Program-made: the position numbers and the translations under genes | The notes under the pieces: model-generated | Told to the model about the DNA's origin: nothing | Databases searched by the model: none | Seen by the model: only the letters and a program-made list of their open reading frames with translations | Part shown: in pieces, positions 50,981 through 58,287 of the stretch | Layout: each line of letters begins with the position of its first letter | How positions within the stretch are numbered: position 1 is the stretch's first letter | Source of the DNA: Roseateles sp. | GTDB taxonomy: Bacteria; Pseudomonadota; Gammaproteobacteria; Burkholderiales; Burkholderiaceae | Assembly (NCBI GenBank): GCA_019232985.1 | Contig: JAFAMW010000065.1 | Location: forward strand, 21,709 to 85,708 | Reading direction: 5' to 3' | DNA: 64,000 nt

Positions 50981-51344
50981 GGATGTCTCCTGTAGCTTTG
51001 TTCGTTCGGCGGGCGGATCCGGCCGGGCTGGCCGGACCTCGCGGCGGGCCCTCGAGCACGCCGCCTGACAGGCTAGAAAGCCGTGCCTTTCCAAGCGCTT
51101 GCGAAGCCCGCGCGGGCGCGTTGCAAACATTGCCAGGCCCTTGCGGCCGCCCACGCAGGCGTCGTCGCCAACAGCGCCGACCGGCGCCGCGGCGGGCCAT
51201 GCCCTCTGCCGCCCAGGCTCCTAGGGCCAACCCCAGGTCTAGAATGACTGCCCAGTCAGCGCGCAGTGCACAAGAACAGGAGTTGTCGATGGGCCTTCAA
51301 ACCCGCCGGGCGGTGTCGCGGCGCGTGCCGCGCCGAGGGGCCGC
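50981..51344. other. Intergenic region between porin and diguanylate cyclase genes
   Basis: These 364 bases separate two divergent genes. I see no gene or conserved RNA; open frames across it are shadows. It should hold both promoters, but the only candidate is a weak TAGAAT at 51240-51245 for the plus strand, with no good -35 hexamer. A small inverted repeat (gactg-cc-cagtc) overlaps the bases just after it. Confidence 0.5.
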
Positions 51345-52400
51345 ATGATGTCCGTGATGCCTTCCAACAATATGCCGGGCATCCTGAGCCGCCTCGGCAA
51401 GATGACGGCGATCCGCAATGCCGAGCTGCTCGAGCAGAGCCTGCTCAAGACCCTGAGCCCGCTGCTCGGCGTGGTCGACTGCATCCTGTGCCGTTTCGAG
51501 TCCGAGACGGTCATGCGCGTGATCGACCACCACCGCTCGAAGACCATCACCGGCGACATCGAGCAGTACGAGGACCGCATCTCCGAGTCGATCAACCTGG
51601 GCCTGCCCGAGCCCGTCGAGGCGATCGTGCGCAGCGTGCGCCTGCTCGGCTCGGTCAGCGTGCAGCGCCTCGGCGAGGGCTTCCTGATGGCCTATCCGCT
51701 GCACGTCGGCCCCGAGCTCGTCGGCTGCTTCGTGTTCGAGCGGCCGCGCACGCCCAGCGACGTCGAGGACGGCATCATCCGCGGCGTGCTCGAGGTCTTC
51801 AGCAACTACTACCAGTTGCTCGACGCGAGCCGACGCGACCGCCTGACCGGCCTGCTCAACCGCCAGGCGCTCGAGGACAACTTCGACAAGATCGCGATGC
51901 TGCCCGTGCAGCGCGCGGGCGACGACGGCGCCGACGGCAAGCGCGACGCGCCGAAGTCCTGCTGGGTCGGCGTGATCGACATCGACCATTTCAAGAAGAT
52001 CAACGACGCGCATGGCCACGTGATCGGCGACGAGGTGCTGCTGCTCGTCTCGCGCCTGATGGTCTCGGCGCTGCGCGGCGGCGACCAGATCTTCCGCTAC
52101 GGCGGCGAGGAGTTCGTCTCGCTGATGGCGACCGCCGACGTCGACGGCGCGCGCCACGCGATGGAGCGCCTGCGCGAGACCGTCGAGCGCCATGTGTTCC
52201 CGCGCGTCGGCCAGGTCACGATCAGCGCCGGCTTCGCGCGCGTCGACCCGTTCGCGCTGCCCGGCGTCGTCATCGCGAACGCCGACCGCGCGCTGTACCA
52301 CGCCAAGGAGCAGGGCCGCAACCGCACGTTCTGCTACGAGGAGCTCGTCGAGCAGGGCGTGTTTCAGCAGATCGAGAGCGGCGGGCTCGAGCTGTTCTGA
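51345..52400 (+). CDS. GGDEF-domain diguanylate cyclase
   Basis: This 351-residue cytoplasmic protein has an N-terminal GAF-like sensory region (about residues 20-155, no membrane span) and a GGDEF domain (about 165-330). The signature is GGEEF (residues 253-257), an active-type variant, preceded by VIDIDHFKKIND. No RxxD inhibitory site is obvious before it. It should make c-di-GMP. The start is ATG with GAGGGG upstream; the adjacent ATG at 51348 is equally possible. Confidence 0.93.
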   Translation: MMSVMPSNNMPGILSRLGKMTAIRNAELLEQSLLKTLSPLLGVVDCILCRFESETVMRVIDHHRSKTITGDIEQYEDRISESINLGLPEPVEAIVRSVRLLGSVSVQRLGEGFLMAYPLHVGPELVGCFVFERPRTPSDVEDGIIRGVLEVFSNYYQLLDASRRDRLTGLLNRQALEDNFDKIAMLPVQRAGDDGADGKRDAPKSCWVGVIDIDHFKKINDAHGHVIGDEVLLLVSRLMVSALRGGDQIFRYGGEEFVSLMATADVDGARHAMERLRETVERHVFPRVGQVTISAGFARVDPFALPGVVIANADRALYHAKEQGRNRTFCYEELVEQGVFQQIESGGLELF

Positions 52401-52408
52401 GCGCTCAG
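52397..52408. repeat. 12-bp palindrome over two convergent stop codons
   Basis: The sequence ctgagcgctcag is a perfect palindrome and contains the TGA stop of the diguanylate cyclase gene and, on the other strand, that of the small gene at 52405. The stops lie only 4 bases apart. Confidence 0.7.
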
Positions 52409-52791
52409 GCGCAGGCGGCTTCTTCCTCCGCCGCGCGCGCGAGCCGCACGAAGCGCTCGATGTCGACGCGCACGGTCTCGACCGTCGTGCGTTGGCCGCG
52501 CAGGCGGTCGCGGAACCAGAAGGCCTCGGGCGTGACGATCAGGTCGGCCTCGCCCAGGCGCAGGCCGGCGTCGCGGCCCTCGTGCTGCCAGGCCTCGGGC
52601 GCGCCGTCGACGATCAGGTGGGCGAGCCCGCGGCTCGCGCAGATGCCGCGCAGCTCGGCCAGGTGGGCGAGCCAGTCGGGCGTCGCGCGCAGCAGCGCGC
52701 TCATCGGGTGCTCGACGAAGTCACCGCGCAGCCAGGCCGGCACGCGGATCAGGGCGGCCTCGTGGGCCGTCGCTGCGGACAACAGATTCAT
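52405..52791 (-). CDS. Small protein of unknown function
   Basis: This 128-residue soluble protein has no recognisable family. It is predicted to be mixed alpha/beta with Arg/Glu/Trp-rich helices and a cluster of hydrophobic strands (LAHLIVDG, LGEADLIVTPEAFWFRD). A two-cysteine C-terminal end (ICASRG and EEAACA) is present. It is convergent with the diguanylate cyclase gene and 75 bases downstream of the PuuC-like gene's stop. The ATG at 52791 is chosen; a TTG at 52812 adds seven residues. Confidence 0.7.
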   Translation of the reverse strand: MNLLSAATAHEAALIRVPAWLRGDFVEHPMSALLRATPDWLAHLAELRGICASRGLAHLIVDGAPEAWQHEGRDAGLRLGEADLIVTPEAFWFRDRLRGQRTTVETVRVDIERFVRLARAAEEEAACA

Positions 52792-52866
52792 GGTCGGGGC
52801 CGAAGCAGACAACGAGCGCCATGCTGAGGCCCTTCGATGAAAGCCGCGTGAAGCAGCCCCCCGGCC

Positions 52867-54354
52867 TTACGGATCGATACGCAGCCAGGTCGTCTTGAGC
52901 TCGGTGTACTTGTCGAAGGCGTGCAGCGACTTGTCGCGGCCGTTGCCCGACTGCTTGTAGCCGCCGAAGGGCACGGTGATGTCGTCCTCGTCGTACTGGT
53001 TCACGTGGACCGTGCCCGCGCGCAAGCGGCGCGCGACGCGGTGCGCGCGGTCGACGTGGCTGGTCCAGACGCTCGCCTGCAGGCCGTAGTTCGAGTCGTT
53101 GGCCTGGGCGATCGCGTCGGCCTCGTCCTTGAAGCGCAGCACCGACAGCACCGGGCCGAAGATCTCCTCGCGCGCGATCTTCATCGCATTGCTCACGCCG
53201 TCGAACACCGTCGGCTCGACGTAGAAGCCGCCGCTCGCCTCGCGCGCGCGCCGCCCGCCCGCGACCGCGCAGGCGCCCTCGGCCGTGCCGGCCTCGATAT
53301 AGCCGAGCACCGTGCGCAGCTGGCCCTCGTCGACGAGCGCGCCCATCACGGTCGCCGCATCGAGCGGGTCGCCGACCGCGTAGCGCGGCGCGGCCGCGGC
53401 GAGCCGCGCGGCGAAGGCGTCGGCGATGCCCTCGTGCACGAACACGCGCGACGGCGCGTTGCAGCTCTCGCCCTGGTTGAAGAACATGCTGCCCGCGATC
53501 GTCTCGGCCGCGCGGTCGAGGTCGTCGAAGTCGGGGAACACGAGCACGGCGGACTTGCCGCCGAGCTCGTTGTACACGCGCTTGAGGTTGGAGCGGCCCG
53601 CGTACTCGAGCATCGCGCGGCCCACCCGCGTCGAGCCCGTGAAGCCGATCGCGTCGACGTCCAGGTGCAGCGCCAGGGCCTCGCCGGCCTCGTGACCGAA
53701 GCCCGGCACGACGTTGAACACGCCCTCGGGCAGGCCGGCCTCGAGCGCGAGCTCGGCGAGGCGCAGCGCCGTCAGCGGCGACTTCTCGCTGGGCTTGAGC
53801 ACGACCGAGTTGCCGGCCGCGAGCGCGGGGCCGAGCTTCCACGCGGCCATGATCATCGGGTAGTTCCAGGGCACGATCGCGCCGATCACGCCCATGGCCT
53901 CGCGCTGGATCAGCGCGAGCGCGTTCGCCGCGGTCGGCGCGATCTCGTCGTAGACCTTGTCGATCGCCTCGGCGTACCAGGCGATGCAGCGCGCCGTCGC
54001 GGCGACGTCGACGGCGAGCGAATACTGGATCGGCTTGCCCATGTCCAGCGTCTCGAGCAGCGCGAGTTCCTCCTGGGCGGCAAGGATCTTCTCGGCGAAC
54101 TTCTGCAGCACGCGCTTGCGCTTGGCCGGCGACTGGCCGGCCCAGCGGCCGTCGTCGAACGCGGCGCGCGCGGCGTGCACGGCCGCGTCGACCTCGGGCG
54201 CGCGGCCGCGTGCGACGGCGCCGAGCAGGCGGCCGTCGATCGGCGAGTGCTTGGCGAAGGTCTCGGCCGCTTCGACGCGGCGGCCGTTGACGACGGCGCG
54301 GCCGTCGATCTTCAGCGCGGCGGCGCGCGCGTGCCAGTCGATGTTCTGTATCAT
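52867..54354 (-). CDS. puuC: Aldehyde dehydrogenase, PuuC-like
   Basis: This 495-residue NAD(P)-dependent aldehyde dehydrogenase has the same length as E. coli PuuC. Signatures include VPWNYPMIMAAWK, GFTGSTRVGR, NELGGKSAVLVF, catalytic Cys298 in FNQGESCNAPSR and EIFGPVLSV. It would oxidise 4-(gamma-glutamylamino)butanal, or aminobutanal, to the acid. It is the last gene of the polyamine operon, coupled to the permease gene by a 4-base overlap. Confidence 0.92.
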   Translation of the reverse strand: MIQNIDWHARAAALKIDGRAVVNGRRVEAAETFAKHSPIDGRLLGAVARGRAPEVDAAVHAARAAFDDGRWAGQSPAKRKRVLQKFAEKILAAQEELALLETLDMGKPIQYSLAVDVAATARCIAWYAEAIDKVYDEIAPTAANALALIQREAMGVIGAIVPWNYPMIMAAWKLGPALAAGNSVVLKPSEKSPLTALRLAELALEAGLPEGVFNVVPGFGHEAGEALALHLDVDAIGFTGSTRVGRAMLEYAGRSNLKRVYNELGGKSAVLVFPDFDDLDRAAETIAGSMFFNQGESCNAPSRVFVHEGIADAFAARLAAAAPRYAVGDPLDAATVMGALVDEGQLRTVLGYIEAGTAEGACAVAGGRRAREASGGFYVEPTVFDGVSNAMKIAREEIFGPVLSVLRFKDEADAIAQANDSNYGLQASVWTSHVDRAHRVARRLRAGTVHVNQYDEDDITVPFGGYKQSGNGRDKSLHAFDKYTELKTTWLRIDP

Positions 54355-55178
54355 GGTCTTTGCTCCTTGTGCTGCCGCGCCAGCCACAGGCTCGCGGCGA
54401 TCACGCCGAGCGAGACCACGACCACGATCAGGGTGGCGACGGCGTTGATGCTGGGCGACAGCCCGAGGCGCGCCCGCGAAAAGATCACCATCGGCAGCGT
54501 CGTCGCGCCGGGGCCCGAGAGGAACTCCGACAGCACGACGTCGTCGAGCGACAGCGTGAAGCTCAGCAGCCAGGCCGACGCGAGCGACTGCTTGATCAGC
54601 GGCAGCGTGACGAGCCAGAAGATCTGCCAGGGCTTCGCGCCGAGGTCGAGCGCGGCCTCCTCGAGCTGGGCGGGCAGCTCGCGCAGCCGCGCCTCGATCA
54701 CGATCGCCGCGTACGACAGGCACAGCAGCACATGGCCGAGCCAGATCGTCGCGAAGCCGCGCCGCGGAAAGCCCAGCGCGTGCTGGACCGAGACGAGGAA
54801 CAGCATCAGCGACAGGCCGACGATGACCTCGGGCATCAGCAACGGCGCGTTGATCATGCCGACGAACAGCGCGCGGCCGCGAAAAACGCGCAGCTTCACG
54901 AGCGCCCACGCGGCGAGCAGGCCCAGCACGACGGCCGCCGTCGCGCTCGCGAACGCGACGCGCATCGACAGGCCCAGCGCCGCGACGAGCTCGGTATCGG
55001 CGCCGAGCCGGCCGAACCACTTGAGCGTGAAGCCGGCCCAGACCTCGGGCAGCGGCGAGTCGTTGAAGGAGTAGACGACCAGGGCGACGATGGGCAGGTA
55101 CAGGAACGCGTAGCCGCCGACGAGCCAGGCGCGGCCGACCCCGCGGGCGAGGCGCACGGCGTCGATCTTGGGCGTCAT
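54351..55178 (-). CDS. potI: Polyamine ABC transporter permease (PotI-like)
   Basis: This 275-residue inner-membrane protein has about six spans and the permease EAA loop (LEEAALDLGAKPWQIFWLVT). It opens with FLYLPIVALVVYSFNDS, typical of the PotI/PotC type. It pairs with the PotH-like permease encoded upstream and overlaps both neighbours by 4 bases. Confidence 0.93.
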   Translation of the reverse strand: MTPKIDAVRLARGVGRAWLVGGYAFLYLPIVALVVYSFNDSPLPEVWAGFTLKWFGRLGADTELVAALGLSMRVAFASATAAVVLGLLAAWALVKLRVFRGRALFVGMINAPLLMPEVIVGLSLMLFLVSVQHALGFPRRGFATIWLGHVLLCLSYAAIVIEARLRELPAQLEEAALDLGAKPWQIFWLVTLPLIKQSLASAWLLSFTLSLDDVVLSEFLSGPGATTLPMVIFSRARLGLSPSINAVATLIVVVVSLGVIAASLWLARQHKEQRP

Positions 55179-56092
55179 CGCTGCGCCTCCTGCTGCGCCT
55201 TGTTGTACAGCGCCATCGGCAGCAGCACGAGCAGGGTCAGCAGCACCGCGATCGCCGACGCGAGCGGCCAGTCGTTGTTGCCGAAGAACTCGTCCCACAG
55301 CACGCGGCCGATCATCAACGTGCGCGGGCCGCCGAGCAGTTCGGGCGTGACGTACTCGCCGACGCACGGGATGAACACGAGCATCGAGCCCGCGATGATC
55401 CCGCCGCGCGAGAGCGGCACGGTGATGCGCCAGAAGGCGCTCCACGGCGTGGCGCCGAGGTCGGCCGCGGCTTCAAGCAATCGCAGGTCGAGCTTGGACA
55501 GCGTGGCGTACAGCGGCAGGATCATAAACGGCAGGTAGGTGTAGACCATGCCGATCAGGAGCGAGAACGGCGTGTTCATGAGGAGCCCCGGCGCCTCGAT
55601 CAAGCCCATCGCGACGAGCACGCGGTCGAGGCCCAGCGCGTGGATCGGTGTAGCGACCCAACCGCCCGGGCTCAGCAGCACCTTCCACGCGTAGACGCGC
55701 AGCAGGAAGGACGTCCAGAACGGCAGCATTACGAGCATCATCAAGAGCGGCTGCTTCGACGGCTTGCTGCGCGCCATGAAGTAGGCGAACGGATAACCGA
55801 TGAACAGGCAGCCGAGCGTGGTGAGCGCGGCGTAGCGCAGGCTGCTGAGGTACGCGCGCAGGTAGAGGTCGTCGTCGCCGAGGAACACGTAGTTGGCCAG
55901 GCGCAGCTTGAGGCTCAGCGTGCCGTCGGCGTAGGAGACGACGTCGCCGACACGCACCGCTTCCATCTCGGAGAAGCTGATGCGCAGCACGATCAAGAAC
56001 GGCAGCGCGAAGAAGACCAGCAGCCAGGCGTAAGGCACGCCGGCGACCCAGCGGTTGCCGTTGAACCTCGGCGTTAGGTGGAGACGTTTCAT
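55175..56092 (-). CDS. potH: Polyamine ABC transporter permease (PotH-like)
   Basis: This 305-residue inner-membrane protein has six spans and a conserved EAA loop (LLEAAADLGATPWSAFWRIT). The segment FFALPFLIVLRISFSEME and CVGEYVTPELLGG are typical of PotH/PotB. It is coupled to the ATPase gene and the PotI-like gene by 4-base overlaps. Confidence 0.94.
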   Translation of the reverse strand: MKRLHLTPRFNGNRWVAGVPYAWLLVFFALPFLIVLRISFSEMEAVRVGDVVSYADGTLSLKLRLANYVFLGDDDLYLRAYLSSLRYAALTTLGCLFIGYPFAYFMARSKPSKQPLLMMLVMLPFWTSFLLRVYAWKVLLSPGGWVATPIHALGLDRVLVAMGLIEAPGLLMNTPFSLLIGMVYTYLPFMILPLYATLSKLDLRLLEAAADLGATPWSAFWRITVPLSRGGIIAGSMLVFIPCVGEYVTPELLGGPRTLMIGRVLWDEFFGNNDWPLASAIAVLLTLLVLLPMALYNKAQQEAQR

Positions 56093-57174
56093 CGCGGCAG
56101 CACAATCTGCGCAGAATCGGTCCAGTGCGCCCAGGCCTCTTCGCCGATGACGATGGCGTCGTCGCCGTGGCGCTCGGTGTTGGCGACCGAGACCTTGAGC
56201 CACGCCCCGCTCGCGAGTTGCAACCGGTAGACCGTGTAGGCGCCGAAGTAGGAGCGGTCCAGCACGCGGCCACGCACGGCGTTGAAGTGGGCGTCGCCCG
56301 GCGCGACGCGGGCCAGCGCGATCTTCTCGGGCCGCAGCGCCACGGCGAGCGACTGGCCTCGGCTGCCGCTGATGCCGTGGCCGACGCGGTGCTTCACGTC
56401 GGCGCACGCGACGACAACGTGGTCGGGCTCGTCGACCTCGAGCGTGCCGTCCATCAGGTTGACGTTGCCGATGAAGTCCGCCACAAACCGCGTGGCAGGC
56501 GTTTCGTAAATGTCGCGCGGCGCACCGACCTGCAGCAGCCTGCCTTCGCTCATCACGGCGATGCGCGAGGCGAGCGTCATCGCTTCCTCCTGATCGTGCG
56601 TGACCATCACGCAAGTCACGCCGACCTCGCGGATGATGCGCGCGAGCTCGACCTGCGTTTCCTCGCGCAGCTTCTTGTCGAGCGCACCGAGCGGCTCGTC
56701 GAGCAGCAGCAGGCGCGGCTTCTTGGCGAGGCTGCGGGCAAGCGCTACGCGCTGCTGCTGGCCACCGGAGAGTTGATGTGGCCGGCGTTTGGCGTAGGGC
56801 TTGAGCTGAACGAGCTCGAGCATCGCGTCGACGCGCTCGGCCACTTCCCGGGCCGGCCGGCGCTCGCGCTTGAGGCCGAAGGCGATGTTGTCCCAGACGC
56901 TCAGGTGCGGAAACAGTGCGTAGCTCTGGAACATCATGTTGATGGGTCGCAGGTGCGGCGGCGCATCGGCGAGGTCCTGGCCATCGAGCACGATGCGGCC
57001 GCTCGTGGGCGTCTCGAAGCCGGCGAGCATGCGCAAGAGCGTCGTCTTGCCGCAGCCCGAGGAGCCGAGCAGCGCGAAGATCTCGCCGCGCTCGATGGCC
57101 AGCGACACGCCGGCCACGGCCACCGCGCCGCCGCCGAAGTCCTTGACCACCTGGTCGATCTGGAGGAATGACAT
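56089..57174 (-). CDS. potG: Polyamine ABC transporter ATPase (PotG-like)
   Basis: This 361-residue ATPase has Walker A LLGSSGCGKTTLLRM, Q-loop MMFQSYALFPHL, signature LSGGQQQRVALARSL, Walker B LLLLDEPLGALD and the TOBE domain (about residues 285-355). It powers the PotH/PotI pair. It follows potF by 14 bases. Confidence 0.95.
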   Translation of the reverse strand: MSFLQIDQVVKDFGGGAVAVAGVSLAIERGEIFALLGSSGCGKTTLLRMLAGFETPTSGRIVLDGQDLADAPPHLRPINMMFQSYALFPHLSVWDNIAFGLKRERRPAREVAERVDAMLELVQLKPYAKRRPHQLSGGQQQRVALARSLAKKPRLLLLDEPLGALDKKLREETQVELARIIREVGVTCVMVTHDQEEAMTLASRIAVMSEGRLLQVGAPRDIYETPATRFVADFIGNVNLMDGTLEVDEPDHVVVACADVKHRVGHGISGSRGQSLAVALRPEKIALARVAPGDAHFNAVRGRVLDRSYFGAYTVYRLQLASGAWLKVSVANTERHGDDAIVIGEEAWAHWTDSAQIVLPR

Positions 57175-57188
57175 GGGGGATGAGGGGG

Positions 57189-58286
57189 CTAGTAACCGGA
57201 CTTGAAGGCGGTGAACAGATGGGTCATCTGGCGGCGCGTCTCGTTGGTCAGCGCGTCGGGCGGGACCATGCGGGCGAGCTCGGCGTCGCTCGGGTAGACG
57301 GTCGGGTTGTTCGCGATCTCGGGCCGGATCAGCGGCCGCGCGGCGCGGTTCGGGCTCGAGTAGAAGACCTTGTTCGAGATCGCCGCGGCGACCTCGGGGC
57401 GCAGGATGTAGTCGATGAACTTCAGCGCGTTGTCGGGGTGGGGCGCGTCGGCCGGGATCACCATGGTGTCCATGAACAGGATGCCGCCGGTGCTCGGCAG
57501 CAGCGCCTCGATGTGCTGGCCGGTCCGGCCCTCGATCGCGCGCTGGCGCGCGATATTGATGTCGCCCGACCAGCCGAGCACGACGCAGACCGAGCCGTTC
57601 GCGAGGTCGTTGATGTAGCCCGAGGAGCTGAACAGTGTCACATAGGGCCGGATGCTCTTGAGCAGCGGCGGCAGCAGGCGGTAGTCGGCCATCGAATGGC
57701 TGTAGGGCGGCCGGCCCAGGTAGTGCAGCGCGGACGGGATGACCTCGGTCGCCGAGTCCATGAAGCTCACGCCGCAGCGCTTGAGGCGGGCGAGGTAGCG
57801 CGGGTTGTAGAGCAGCTCCCAGCCGTTCGCGGGCAGCGGCAGCGGGGCGATCGCGGCCTTGACCTTGTCGACGTTGATGCCCACCGTGGTGAAGCCCCAC
57901 AGCCAGGTCACCATGTACTGGTTGCCCGGGTCGAGCTGGGCGAGCTGGGCCTGCAGCACCGGGTCGAGGTTGCCGTAATGGGGCAGCCTGGACTTGTCGA
58001 TCTTGCGCAGCAGGCCGCCGTCGGCCTGGATCTTGGCCCAGTACGAGGAGGGCACGACGATGTCGTAGCCGGTGTCGCCGGCGACCATCTTGGCGTGGAC
58101 GATCTCGTTGTTGTCGAAGGTGTCGTAGCGGACCTGGATGCCGGTCTCGCGCTCGAAGCCGCGGATCGTGTCCTCGGCGATGTAGTCCGACCAGTTGTAG
58201 ACGTTGAGCACCTTCTCCTCGTCGGCTCGGGCACCCGTGGCGGCGAGCAGCAGGGCGAGGCCGGCGAGGAGAAGTCTTATCGTCAT
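57189..58286 (-). CDS. potF: Periplasmic polyamine-binding protein (PotF-like)
   Basis: This 365-residue protein has a signal peptide (about residues 1-21) and the spermidine/putrescine binding pattern LNVYNWSDYIAEDTI, YDIVVPSSYWAKIQADGGL, WGFTTVGINVDKV and SGDINIARQRAI. The Trp/Asp/Ser set suggests putrescine-type polyamines. Only one base separates its ATG from the TonB receptor's stop, so the two are co-translated. Confidence 0.94.
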   Translation of the reverse strand: MTIRLLLAGLALLLAATGARADEEKVLNVYNWSDYIAEDTIRGFERETGIQVRYDTFDNNEIVHAKMVAGDTGYDIVVPSSYWAKIQADGGLLRKIDKSRLPHYGNLDPVLQAQLAQLDPGNQYMVTWLWGFTTVGINVDKVKAAIAPLPLPANGWELLYNPRYLARLKRCGVSFMDSATEVIPSALHYLGRPPYSHSMADYRLLPPLLKSIRPYVTLFSSSGYINDLANGSVCVVLGWSGDINIARQRAIEGRTGQHIEALLPSTGGILFMDTMVIPADAPHPDNALKFIDYILRPEVAAAISNKVFYSSPNRAARPLIRPEIANNPTVYPSDAELARMVPPDALTNETRRQMTHLFTAFKSGY

Positions 58287-58287
58287 G